A stretch of DNA of 64,000 nt from Natronosalvus hydrolyticus (GTDB lineage: Archaea > Halobacteriota > Halobacteria > Halobacteriales > Natrialbaceae). Below, one piece after another: positions 53,061-62,436 of the stretch. The translations under genes were made by a program, and so were the position numbers. Below the pieces are notes generated by a model. It made no database searches. It was not told the DNA's origin and saw only the letters and a program-made list of their open reading frames with translations. The stretch covers positions 62,001 to 126,000 of the forward strand of contig JAOPJZ010000008.1 of the NCBI GenBank assembly GCA_025517525.1, given 5' to 3'. Every line of letters begins with the position of its first letter. Within the stretch, counting starts at the first letter, position 1.

Positions 53061-53619
53061 ACAACGTGCTGTCTTGCGTTTTTCGACTGTGGCGCTGAAG
53101 TGTACGACCGTCTGATCAGTGACGTTGTGGATCAGGTGGAGCTTCTCTCCAGCCTGCTCCTCGTGACGGGCTTTGTACTCTTCAGAGAGTAACTCATACA
53201 ACCGCAAGACGGTACCATCAGTGATCATCATGTCTCGAAAGCAGTCGAACTCATCAGAGACACTGTGAGGCACAGCGACCTCGTTGAAACCATACTCGAC
53301 GAGGTCGCGGAGTACTCTACGAGCGTCGGAGTCAAGCGCTGATGGAAGCCGGCCGGAGAGATCGATTCGTCACAGTAGAGTTGTAAGTGCGTCTGAAGGC
53401 CACAAGCGTTCGGCTCCGCCAGGTGAAGCCGAACGCGAACGACCAGACAAGTAGTGGGGTTTGAATTTCCCCCTCGCGCTCGACCATGCCGACATCCTCG
53501 ACGTAGTCTTCGAACGCTTCAAAGGGAAGGAGGTTAGTGAGACAACGTTCAATATGACGGGAAGAGAGCTTTGTGTGCACAGCCGAAGTATCCTCATTCC
53601 TTCCGAATAGCTGTCTCAA
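53060..53619 (-). pseudogene. IS4-family (ISH8-like) transposase remnant, N-terminal half
   Basis: From 53619 the frame reads CLTNLLPFEAFEDYVEDVG, LLVWSFAFGFTWRSRTLVAF and RRTYNST. After a frame change it reads HSVSDEFDCFRDMMITDGTV, LRLYELLSEEYKARHEEQAG and LHLIHNVTDQTVVHFS. This is the ordered N-terminal half, including the first catalytic Asp (ITDGT), of an ISH8-like transposase. The C-terminal half is absent. Confidence 0.65.
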
Positions 53620-53670
53620 TGAGGCGTCACAGTCATGCGGTTCTTCACTTAGTTAAAGATGGATGCCTGT

Positions 53671-54018
53671 TTAGGTTTCTAAAATTTCATCTGGCAATTC
53701 CAGCTCGATATTAAATAACGGAGGATATTGTTGAGAACCGTATAAGTCATGTTCCCCTGGGTTACCACTAGCTCTTGTCCGATTCAAGGTGAATTTTACA
53801 GCTTTTGCAGGGTCGAAGTACACGAATACAGACATTCTCTCTTCTTCGATTCCATAGATTTCCAGTATCGTTTTTTTAGATATTAACCCCTCTGATTTAA
53901 CATAGTCATATATATCCTTGTCTTCGAAGATAATATCAAAAGTGATTTGGTCAATACCTGCGTTCTTACTACGAATTGTCTTACACACCTTACTAATCGG
54001 TACCTGAGTAGTACTCAT
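53671..54018 (-). CDS. DUF4387-family protein
   Basis: This protein of 115 residues (VCKTIRSKNAGIDQITFDII, YFDPAKAVKFTLNRTRASGN) fits DUF4387, which is regularly encoded next to AtuA/DUF1446 proteins. Its ATG overlaps the atuA stop by 4 bp, so the two are coupled and probably form one complex. The exact reaction is unknown. Codons are AT-rich and the protein is only mildly acidic, indicating transfer from a different background. Confidence 0.82.
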   Translation of the reverse strand: MSTTQVPISKVCKTIRSKNAGIDQITFDIIFEDKDIYDYVKSEGLISKKTILEIYGIEEERMSVFVYFDPAKAVKFTLNRTRASGNPGEHDLYGSQQYPPLFNIELELPDEILET

Positions 54019-55400
54019 TGTTGATCCTCCATGGTTTTTAATTTCATGTCACACAATTCCATCGGATCGTCAACTTCAACTACATGGTTAATTGTCCATT
54101 CATATGCAGGGTTCATTTGCATTGCTTCCCTGGATATTGGAGCCATGTTTCCTGAACTTGCTTTTGCTCCTTCCACACGAACATAAAAAAAGCTCATGCC
54201 CGCCATAAATGCTAATTTATTTGCTGTTTCTTTAGTGTCGGCGATTGCCTCAACTGCAATTCCAACTTCATGTGATTTTTCACCACTCGGTTCTAGTTCA
54301 CCCATTACACCATTCAATCCATAAACATGGTAGTGAAGTTGATAATCGTCATCACCGTTATCTGTTTTTTTGCTCACCGTGTCCCTAGACCAATCTAGTA
54401 ATTGATCCATGTTTTCAATTAGGTAAGGATCACGAATTCCAATCATCATTAATGCACGTTCACCAACTTTCTTTACACCTTCGAGCTTTATACTAGGTTT
54501 ATTACTAGTTTCAAATTTTGCTCCGCTAACTCTTGTTCGTTCCTCATCAACAGATTCGTATACACACTCACTCATATCTAACTCACCCCGTGGAACCTTT
54601 TCAATATAGGGGTTTGCCCGCTCGTACATTGCATGGGCAGACACTGATTCAGGAGTCGCACGTTGATAATCGCACATCGACTCAAAAATAGCCTCATCAG
54701 ATCTAATCGTTCCCAAAACAGACTCTTTCCCCGCATACGGTTCAGCTAATAAGGACGCACATTCTAAGATTTTACCACTACTATAGGCAACACCTTCAGG
54801 AATTCCCGACCAAATTGCTGGAGCAGCAAAAATTGCTGGATCAACTGACCTGCCTGCAATGATAACATCTGCACCTTGATCTAAAGCCTCAATATATGGA
54901 TCAACACCAACGGCCCCAAGCACACGCCTCGAATTATTGATTATTTCCTTGGTTAATTTATCTCTATTATTGAGACCATCTATATCCTCTCCTTCATCTA
55001 TTTTCTTCAGAAGTACATCTTTATCAACCTCTGAATGGATTGCAGCAACAGTGAATTCCCCAAGGTTATATTCTGCAGCAATCTCTTCAATAATCTCCAA
55101 AAATCCATCTACACCTTCATCCGAACCTGTATCAGAAGCGGATCCAATAATCATCGGGATATCCCTATCCCGGCTCGCAAGTAGCATATGTTCGAGATCA
55201 TGTTTCTGAAACTCACGCTGACTTAATGACTTATCAGACCCAAAGGGTTGGGGTCCAATATCACTGCTCCCGGAATCCGCACATATAAAGTCCGGATCTT
55301 TTTCAAGGCCTTTGTAAAAACTTTCTTCCTCAAAGGGTACTGTTGCTAAATGTCCTGTTGGACAAAGGATTTTTATTTCGGTCACGGTTTCGGTTTCCAT
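54015..55400 (-). CDS. atuA: AtuA-type protein (DUF1446, acyclic terpene utilization family)
   Basis: This protein of 461 residues has the family marks ADSGSSDIGPQPFGSDKS near the N-terminus, PMIIGSASDTGSDEGVDGFL, GADVIIAGRSVDPAIFAAPA and a C-terminal VRVEGAKASSGNMAPIS. AtuA proteins belong to terpene/acyl-type degradation clusters, but related DUF1446 proteins serve other carboxylic acids, so the substrate is open. It is the first gene of the atuA-DUF4387 pair. TATA-like stretches (ATATATAACATG near 55,455 and ATTTAATA near 55,417) lie upstream. Confidence 0.82.
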   Translation of the reverse strand: METETVTEIKILCPTGHLATVPFEEESFYKGLEKDPDFICADSGSSDIGPQPFGSDKSLSQREFQKHDLEHMLLASRDRDIPMIIGSASDTGSDEGVDGFLEIIEEIAAEYNLGEFTVAAIHSEVDKDVLLKKIDEGEDIDGLNNRDKLTKEIINNSRRVLGAVGVDPYIEALDQGADVIIAGRSVDPAIFAAPAIWSGIPEGVAYSSGKILECASLLAEPYAGKESVLGTIRSDEAIFESMCDYQRATPESVSAHAMYERANPYIEKVPRGELDMSECVYESVDEERTRVSGAKFETSNKPSIKLEGVKKVGERALMMIGIRDPYLIENMDQLLDWSRDTVSKKTDNGDDDYQLHYHVYGLNGVMGELEPSGEKSHEVGIAVEAIADTKETANKLAFMAGMSFFYVRVEGAKASSGNMAPISREAMQMNPAYEWTINHVVEVDDPMELCDMKLKTMEDQQ

Positions 55401-55559
55401 GTCCCACCACTAGGTATTAAATAAATCTCCTTAGGAAAATCCAGCAGGTACCAAAACATATATAACATGTGTATTTAACCACCATCATGGCAATTATAGG
55501 GAATTAAGTCACAATCATGAAATCGAAAGAAAACCATGACGACAATGTATTACCCAGAT

Positions 55560-56660
55560 TCACTCCTTCCTGTACGCTCTTGTGAAGCAGATTGTTGGTC
55601 GAACAGAGCTTACGCTGTGAAAGCGTTAGCGGGCAAAAGTGATGGAGCAACATCACTCGACTATATTACCAGTTGATCGCTCAGATGCGAGTACCGCGAA
55701 CCTGCTGCAGCGGGTTCGCTAGCGCAAGGGCCTCAAGTACCCTCGCTGCCAGTCTGAATCGATGATCAAGTACGGCAGGTTTAGAGAGTATCAGCGGTAT
55801 CGGTGTAAAAATTGTGGACGCACTTTCTTCGCGCACGCGAAGATCAAGCACCGAGAAGTTGTTGTTCGCGTTCTACTCGTTGCTCCGGTTTAACACGAGT
55901 ATCCACCAGTTAGACGATGAACTGGATGTCTCGTATCGGTCGCTTCATCGGCGCGTCGAGCGGTCTGGCGAACCGCTCGACGCGCCTCACATCGATCTCG
56001 TTGGCCCAGTCGAGATCGTTGAGTTCTACGTCTCCGCCGGAAAGAAAGGCCGCGAGCGCAACGGTTGGTGACGCTCACGTGGCCTGTCAAAACGTGAATC
56101 AGGAAGCTGCGGCGAAAACAAGCCACCGGTATTTGTCCTCATTAATCAATGTAGTTCCTCATAGAAGTTTTTGAGCAACAGGTACGACAAAACAAGGCCA
56201 GGAGTCTCTCTCCGACATACTCGTGATATGAATTCTTCAATAACTTTCCCGGAGTGCTATAGCGATCAGCGATACGTCATCCATCGAAATCCGCCAACTA
56301 ATCAACTGTTTGGCTCTTTCTCGATACCACAAGGAGGAGTCGTTGACAGTCTATACCAACGGATTTCGTGCTTACGACCCGCTGGAGAAGGACGAAACGT
56401 ACCAGCGAGAAGCGATTATTCACGGTGAAAGAAAGTACGTCAATGGAATGCGTACGTGAATACGTGCGAGAGCCACGCGTCGCTGGTGCGACGGTGGCTC
56501 TCGCCGCATCGAGGTATCTCGAAGGACAAACTCACCGCATATCACAGACTCTTCGAACTTCGTCGGAAAATCCTACGCAAACCCGGACGGGAAGTTCTGA
56601 AAAAATCGTTCGAACTGTTCTCTGACTCACCAACAATTTCCTTCACAATATCGTAGTGGG
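55560..56660 (+). pseudogene. IS1595-family (ISH4-like) transposase remnant
   Basis: The plus strand gives, in several frames, a zinc ribbon (YPRCQSESMIKYG, YRCKNCGRTFF) and LLFAFYSLLRFNTSIHQLDD. It then reads LDAPHIDLVGPVEIVEFYVS (DDE start, with Asp changed to Val) and, further on, TNGFRAYDPLEKDETYQREA, NTCESHASLVRRWLSPHRG and LRRKILRKPGREVLKKS. The order is complete from ribbon to C-terminus with a gap around 56,080-56,320. It is dead. Confidence 0.65.
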
Positions 56661-56707
56661 TTATTCCGATACACTTGACGTTTATCTGCTTCCTTTGTTA
56701 CAGACCG

Positions 56708-57877
56708 TTAGGAAAAGAGTTCTTTCACCATCTCATTAATGACTTCGTCTTCCAGTATAGTTTCTGCAGCATCATCAATTATTGTTTGATTTGCTTCCCC
56801 AACGATAGGGGTATATTCTTCTTCAGAAATTGCTTCAGCCTCATGAAGCGCTTCTGCAAATTCATCATCCTCTACTGCAGATTCAAATGCGGCGACATGT
56901 TCATCATGTATCTCCGACGGAACACCGGGTGTGGTCCACATTGTATAGGTGCCTACACTTGCTTGGCTAACTTTTCTTGCTTCCTCTTGCGGGAATTCCT
57001 CGGAGGCTTCCAACAAGAACTCATCTGTTGCTTCTGCTGGTTCGGGTTCAGCATTTTCGGCGAAACCTTTCAGGTTTTTCCAATAATCAGCGTACTCATC
57101 CGTATCTGGCACGAGCTGAACCTGGGTCCGGTAGGAGTCTGACAAATGGCTCATAGCACTGAACGGAATTCCCACGTAACAGTCTAACTCGCCTCTCTCC
57201 ATGGCAGCACGGGCTTCACCTCCACCAGGAACTTCCACGATCTGCCAATTGTCTTCATTAAGCCGAGGATCCCATTCTTGCAACAAAGTGACCATCAAGC
57301 GTTGAGTTGCATTTGCGTATGGGACAGTCATACCTTCTTCAACAGCGTACTCTGCAATGTCGTCCCAAGTCATTTCAAAATGACCCTCTATTGGCATTGT
57401 CCGAGGGTTTAATGCGACGTCCCGTGTCCATGTTCGAACTGTGCAGAAGGGATCAAAATCCCTTGTGTTGTAATCCGCTTCTGGATTGGCAACTTCTTGA
57501 ATGAACGCGCTGACAGGTTGACCAAAGATTATTTGGGTCCCATCTGGATCAGCATCATGTAGGCTATTCCACGCTGGGATTCCTTGGGCTTGAGGTCTTG
57601 CCTCCACTGCCCACGCATCAATTCCGTCATAATGGTCAACAACAACTCCCTCCATTGTTCGAACAACTAGATCTGCAACTCCTCCAGTATCTTCAGTATG
57701 TTGCCATTCTAGTATTCCTTGGGAAGGTGGCCAGTCAACTGAGTCACCATTGCCAGAACTAGTGTCGCCATCTGGATCACCGTTGCCGTTACCGTCATCA
57801 TCGCCCATACATCCGGCCATTGCTATACTACTAACTGTCCCTGCAGTCAACAGGAATTCACGCCTATTTGAAGGCAT
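56708..57877 (-). CDS. Tripartite tricarboxylate transporter-type substrate-binding lipoprotein (TctC-like)
   Basis: This protein has 389 residues. The N-terminus has a Tat signal with lipobox (NRREFLLTAGTVSSIAMAGC), placing it outside the cell on a lipid anchor, then a Gly/Asp-rich linker. The body (YDGIDAWAVEARPQAQG, MTWDDIAEYAVEEGMTVPYA, VEVPGGGEARAAMERGELDC, VPSEIHDEHVAAFESAV) fits TctC/Bug-type periplasmic binding proteins for carboxylates. The ATG at 57877 gives the Tat signal; longer readings are not needed. Its membrane partners TctA/TctB are absent from the window. Confidence 0.75.
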   Translation of the reverse strand: MPSNRREFLLTAGTVSSIAMAGCMGDDDGNGNGDPDGDTSSGNGDSVDWPPSQGILEWQHTEDTGGVADLVVRTMEGVVVDHYDGIDAWAVEARPQAQGIPAWNSLHDADPDGTQIIFGQPVSAFIQEVANPEADYNTRDFDPFCTVRTWTRDVALNPRTMPIEGHFEMTWDDIAEYAVEEGMTVPYANATQRLMVTLLQEWDPRLNEDNWQIVEVPGGGEARAAMERGELDCYVGIPFSAMSHLSDSYRTQVQLVPDTDEYADYWKNLKGFAENAEPEPAEATDEFLLEASEEFPQEEARKVSQASVGTYTMWTTPGVPSEIHDEHVAAFESAVEDDEFAEALHEAEAISEEEYTPIVGEANQTIIDDAAETILEDEVINEMVKELFS

Positions 57878-58044
57878 AAAAGAGTTATTTGGCCTATTCA
57901 ATATATAGGTACCGCATATTATCAACACCTCACACACATTAATTACAAACCCACATACTGTAATTAGCAGCAGAGCCGGGTTTTTGCTCCCATGGGGAGG
58001 ACGGACACGTGAAAAGGTCTCAAGAAACATGGATTGAAATCAGG

Positions 58045-58517
58045 TGGCAAGCCGAGAGAAACACGAGGTCAATCCCAAGTTGGTGGGCACGCTTACACGT
58101 ATGTTCACACACACACATGTGAAGAGAATTAGTCTAAGAAGATCAGAATCCGGCCCCGCGGATTCTGCTCGCGGGTCCCCGAGATACGCAGAGATCTGCT
58201 CTTTCTCTTGAGTGAGTGGGAACTGGAAAACGGTCTCACCAGAGAGAGAGAAGAACCCGAGCGCTGGTTCGTCTAACTTCACCAGCGGTCGGGTGATGTG
58301 TGGATCATCGACAGTGTACAGCCGCTACGAGTTATCCCATGGTTGCGGATGAGACGTATCGAGAAACCCAAGCACAGTGCCACCGTCTGTACAAACTTCT
58401 TTGTCGACGATCCATCCTTACTCATCATCCTCGTTCCGTTTGTTGTGAGTATTCTCAGTACTTCACAAAGCAACTTGACGACACTGAGCTGTTCGTGAGA
58501 GCGTCCGCTAAATAGTA
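58045..58517 (-). pseudogene. IS630-family transposase remnant
   Basis: The minus strand reads LDEPALGFFSLSGETVFQFP, then in other frames HQLGIDLVFLS, matching the middle and end of the intact transposase at 58,926 (IDEPAVGFYALNGESI, SQLGIDLVFLPVG). It is full of stops. Its outer edge (58,456-58,517) is the inverted 62-bp match to 18,177-18,238. Confidence 0.6.
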
Positions 58518-58550
58518 AGTAACTAGGAAGGATGTCTGCTTGCTGAAGGT

Positions 58551-58879
58551 GTGTCTAATACCATCCAAGCAGACGGTTCAATCCACGAAGACCAGGTTCT
58601 TAACTTCATCGTCAACACGATTGACGAGGAAGTTGAGATAGACTTCGTTCCCAAGGCTGAAACAACGGCTGAAGACCTTTTCGAGGTTCTTGTCGGCGCA
58701 TGCGCCGACGGAACCTCAGTCTCGACACTCTGCGAGAAGAGCGAAGATTCACCCCACAAAAACACGGTTCTGTACCACCTTCGTGAGAAGTTCGACTTGG
58801 AGTCGGTTTAGCGAATTGGCAATACGCTGCTTCAGAAGGACGTTCTCGACGTACTTCCCGAGCAGGTGGAGGTCTGCTA
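58551..58879 (+). pseudogene. ISH3-type transposase remnant, N-terminal part
   Basis: ATADG-type start MSNTIQADGSIHEDQVLNF, then VEIDFVPKAETTAEDLFEVL, VGACADGTSVSTLC and NTVLYHLREKFDLESV. After a stop it reads IGNTLLQKDVLDVLPEQVEV, which is the ordered N-terminal third of an ISH3-type transposase. It ends at a TA where the IS630 element at 58,880 begins. The C-terminal part of this transposase type lies at 17,297-17,776. Confidence 0.7.
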
Positions 58880-60027
58880 GTACGTGAGAGATGTTTTGGG
58901 GCTGGAGTGAGATGGTTGATGAACAGTGAGCAGCGATCGTCGAAAGGACGTTGTTCGACATCTTTCCGATGAGGATCTTGATCGACTTCTGACCGAGGCG
59001 GACGATCCGAAGGTCGTCCGCCGTCTTACCTTCGTGAAGAATCTCTATGAAGGAGATACGCTTGAACAAGCAGCTAACCGGGTGGGGAAGTCTGAATCAA
59101 CCGGAAGCCGGTGGGCACAGCGCTGGAATGAGGGCGGACTCGGTCAACTGACGCCGAACTTCGGGGACGGACGTCCCCCGAAGCTCGGCGAAGATGAACA
59201 AGAAGAGTTTCTCGAACTTCTGCGTGAGGGCCAACCGTGGAAACAACAGAAGATACAGCATCTCCTCAACGAGGAATTCGACGTTGAGTACCATCCAGAT
59301 TATCTGAGTACGTTCCTCCGTGAACTAGGGCTTTCGTACTCAATTCCACGAACGAAGCGCCCATCACGGCCTGATGATGCTGAAGAGATCCTCGACGAGC
59401 GCCTTGATGAGGCGCTCGCCGAGGACGACAACCAGCCACACAACAAACAGGAAGGCGACGAAGAGGGTGGCTGGGAACTTGACGACGATATTTGTACAGA
59501 TGGGGGTACTGTCGTTGGGTTCTTCGACGCCTCACATCCCCAACCGTGGGATAATTCGCGTCGGATGTGGTACGTCGATAACCCGCACATCGAGCGACCG
59601 CTGGTTCGAATCGATGAACCAGCGGTCGGCTTCTATGCACTCAACGGCGAGAGCATCGTCTCATTCCCGGAAGATCAGACGAAAGAGCGGATCTGTGACT
59701 GTCTCGAAAGGATACGCGAGCAGAATCCGCTTGCCGGGATTCTGCTCGTCTTGGACAATCTCTTCTCGCACACGTGCGAGTACACGCGTAAGCGAGCGTC
59801 CCAACTTGGGATCGATCTCGTATTCTTGCCGGTTGGATCGCCAGACCTCAATCCAATCGAATCGGTCTGGAAGAGTTTGAAGTGGGAACTCTCTCCGCTA
59901 ATCGTCGAGAGCGCGGAGGAGTTCCGCGCTCTCGTCAGTACTGTCTTCGAGAGATTGACTGCTCGTGTGAGCTTCGCTGGCAACTGGATCAAGCAGTTCC
60001 TCGACTTGCAGAAGTTATCTTGAGTAC
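58880..60027 (+). mobile_element. IS630-family insertion sequence, apparently intact
   Basis: The element runs GTACGTGAGAGATG...to...CTTGAGTAC, with the dinucleotide TA on both sides (58878-58879 and 60028-60029), the expected IS630 target duplication. The ends pair imperfectly (GTACGTGAGAGAT against GTACTCAAGATAA on the other strand). Length is 1,148 bp with one transposase. Confidence 0.65.
58926..60023 (+). CDS. IS630-family transposase, full length
   Basis: This protein of 365 residues starts at a GTG. The N-terminal HTH region is LVRRLTF-type: VVRRLTFVKNLYEGDTLEQA and SESTGSRWAQRWNEGGLGQL. An acidic insert (about 165-190) follows. The DDE core shows VVGFFDASHPQPWDNS (first Asp), GILLVLDNLFSHTCEYTR (second Asp) and LPVGSPDLNPIESVWKSLK (final Asp/Glu). 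The C-terminus SFAGNWIKQFLDLQ is typical. No defect is visible, so it may be active and the source of the several dead copies nearby. Confidence 0.85.
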   Translation: MSSDRRKDVVRHLSDEDLDRLLTEADDPKVVRRLTFVKNLYEGDTLEQAANRVGKSESTGSRWAQRWNEGGLGQLTPNFGDGRPPKLGEDEQEEFLELLREGQPWKQQKIQHLLNEEFDVEYHPDYLSTFLRELGLSYSIPRTKRPSRPDDAEEILDERLDEALAEDDNQPHNKQEGDEEGGWELDDDICTDGGTVVGFFDASHPQPWDNSRRMWYVDNPHIERPLVRIDEPAVGFYALNGESIVSFPEDQTKERICDCLERIREQNPLAGILLVLDNLFSHTCEYTRKRASQLGIDLVFLPVGSPDLNPIESVWKSLKWELSPLIVESAEEFRALVSTVFERLTARVSFAGNWIKQFLDLQKLS

Positions 60028-60289
60028 TATATTTCGTGAGTGCGCCGCCTTTGACGGGAGACATGACCAAGAACCGGCTGGTTTGCTGGAACAGCAGCTA
60101 TCTCGGTATGATAGCAGTCAGACTCGACGCAATTTCGGCGTGATCACCATCTCAGGCAGTCGCTAAGCTAGAACGTATGACCCATTCGTGATGACTCGTC
60201 AGAACGAAACTGAAGACTCAGATCGAATTAGCTGGTAACGTTTTGTGAGGTACTGATTCTCGTTAGACTCCTCGTCACCCTTATCTGGG

Positions 60290-60590
60290 CGTAATGAGCA
60301 CATTGTCCGGGAGTTGTGTAGGAGAGACTGGGCTTCTCAAGGAAAGTCGAGACGTAAACAGGATAAAACGTTACGAGGAGTTCTTTACTGAGAGATGCTG
60401 TATCTCCAGTTTCTTCCACGGTTGGCCGTCAAAAAAGGGGTCCAAGGAGATGTTCTCATTGATCCTCGTCGAGCTTCGGGGGACCTGTCTCCCACGAAGT
60501 TCGACATTAAAAGCCCAAGACCGCCCTTGTTCCATCGCGTACACTCATTGGAGAGGCTACCTTCATAACTTTCCCTAAGTACTAGACGGT
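60290..60590 (-). pseudogene. IS630 transposase remnant, N-terminal
   Basis: The minus strand contains RWNKGGLGLLMSNFVGDRSP and, slightly shifted, FLTANRGRNWRYSISQ. These are decayed versions of RWNEGGLGQLTPNFGDGRPP and the following EGQPWKQQKIQHLL of the intact copy at 58,926. No more of the gene is recognisable; 60,030-60,290 contains nothing identified. Confidence 0.5.
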
Positions 60591-60596
60591 GACCGA

Positions 60597-60927
60597 TTTG
60601 TGTGCCTGACACCTGATCAGTTCGCTACAGCGGTTTCACAGTACTTCTTCCGAGAGGTCCAGCACGAATTTGGCAAGAAGCTAGTCATCGTTCTGGATGG
60701 GGTTTCAGATTTATCGCCATAGATCTAAAGGAGCAAGCCGCAGCAGACGGCCTGGTTCTGAAGTGCTTGTGTCTCACTTACCGGAACTGAATCCGTTAGA
60801 ACCGTGTTGGAACCAACTTCGGGAATGGCGGGAAAATCAGCGGTTTCCCACTATCAAAGACATGGTACAGTATCTCAAAACTACCTCTCCAGACTTCAAA
60901 CCACCTCGAATCTATGATTATATATGA
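60597..60927 (+). pseudogene. IS630-type transposase remnant, C-terminal
   Basis: In two frames the plus strand reads FVCLTPDQFATAVSQYFF, REVQHEFGKKLVIVLDG (second Asp region), then NPLEPCWNQLREWRENQRFP and PDFKPPRIYDYI. This is the DDE C-terminus of yet another IS630 subtype, with the P-Y-S-P-E-L segment lost. Opposite orientation to the fragment just before it. Confidence 0.5.
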
Positions 60928-61336
60928 TGAAACCCAATTTCGGTATTATCGAAATCGATACTTGTTATGATCTGGTCGCACGGAGTTCTAGTTACAAGCA
61001 TACATATGTAACACCAATATTAGACTCGATGTTTCGGTTGTCCCCCATTATTTATTAACACATTTAATAACCACAAACGATCTCTTTTTAATTAGAAGAT
61101 TACGCAACTACCCAGGTATTTATCTCGCAACTTCGGTTATTAAAAATGCCATCTCGTGTTGCATCTTCAATCCTCTTACATTTCCCCATCGTCGAAATAG
61201 GTTATACAGGCTACCCAATTATTTACAATCTTGCTATGGATATACATTGATATCTGTACGAAGTTTCTGTGAAGCTCCGATAGCCTGAACCAATGAGCAA
61301 AATATATGCCACACAAGACCATGTCCTACAATAACA
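60928..61336. other. AT-rich gene-free region upstream of the IclR gene
   Basis: No ORF with coding character. It contains GTTACAAGCATACATATGTAAC (60,991-61,012), which has GTTACA/TGTAAC arms, and long A/T runs. It probably carries the iclR promoter, but no single box can be chosen with confidence. Confidence 0.4.
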
Positions 61337-62107
61337 ATGGATAACAAAACCGAGTGTAATGAGGGAATTAAAGCAAGCAACACTGCTTTCGCCATCATCG
61401 AAACAATTCACAAGGCAGAATGCATTCGACTTGTTGATCTTGCAGAGGAGGTCGGGGTAGCAAACAGTACGGCTTTCGACCATGTTACCTCGCTTAAAAA
61501 CGCAGGATACGTTATTGAAGAATCGGATGGTTACCGACTGGGACTGAAATTCCTCGATCACGGTATGCAAGCAAAAAATAACTATCAGCAACTTATCAAT
61601 GCTGCTGAACCGGTGCTTGATCAACTCGTTGATGAGACTGACGAAGCAGTTAATTTAGTTGTCGAAGAACACGATCATGCTGTTTATATTGCCCGCCGAA
61701 CTGGTGATCGAGGCGTCCCAACCAATTCTTGGGTCGGGAAACGTAAACAGATTCATACGCTTTCATCAGGTAAGGCTATTCTAGCTCATGTTCCTGTTGA
61801 ATGGGTCGAGAAATTTATTGATCGGACTAGTCTCAATGCCGCTACAACCAACACTCTCACTACCGGGGAGGGTCTCAAGGAAGAACTGGAGAAAATCCGA
61901 GAGCGTGGAGTTGCCTTCAATGATCGGGAGTCTCATGAGAGCATTCGCGCTGTCGGCGCTCCCATCATTCTCAATAACGTTGTTCACGGGGCCGTGTCGA
62001 TTGCTGGACCAGCTAGAAGGTTGACTGGAGAATATTTTTCGAAGGATCTCCCAGATCTCTTACTCGGGGCTGTCAACGAGATTGAGCTCAAACTCGCTTA
62101 CCAATAA
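61337..62107 (+). CDS. IclR-family transcriptional regulator
   Basis: This protein has 256 residues. The N-terminal winged helix is NTAFAIIETIHKAECIRLVD, LAEEVGVANSTAFDHVTSLK and NAGYVIEESDGYRLGLKFLD. The C-terminal ligand domain contains ARRTGDRGVPTNSWVGKR, HTLSSGKAILAHVP, RGVAFNDRESHESIRAVGAP and VHGAVSIAGPARRLTG. IclR proteins bind small carbon metabolites and control catabolic genes. The likely target is the atuA/DUF4387 and TctC-type genes 4-8 kb away, from which it is now separated by IS debris. Confidence 0.88.
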   Translation: MDNKTECNEGIKASNTAFAIIETIHKAECIRLVDLAEEVGVANSTAFDHVTSLKNAGYVIEESDGYRLGLKFLDHGMQAKNNYQQLINAAEPVLDQLVDETDEAVNLVVEEHDHAVYIARRTGDRGVPTNSWVGKRKQIHTLSSGKAILAHVPVEWVEKFIDRTSLNAATTNTLTTGEGLKEELEKIRERGVAFNDRESHESIRAVGAPIILNNVVHGAVSIAGPARRLTGEYFSKDLPDLLLGAVNEIELKLAYQ

Positions 62108-62436
62108 GGAGGGAATCCATCATTTTGATAAGTGGACTGTGCCGACGGCACTGTCTAGATGAGAGGTTGAGGAACGAGCAGGTGGTGGCGAGAAGTGTCC
62201 ATGCAACTCGCCAACCTGCTCAGAGAGAGCTTAGACGTGGATTGTGATGAGATTTGGGAGAACGAGCGCACCCCGACACCCCTCAGGGTGTTCGGGGTGC
62301 GACTGCATTCGATGGGATTGTCGATCCGAGAGGTCGTCGCAGTCCTCGATTTACTTGGTATTGACCGCTCTCACGGTACAATTTGGAACTGGACGCATAA
62401 GCTTTCGGAGGCCCAGAGCGACCCGCCGACGGCGCG

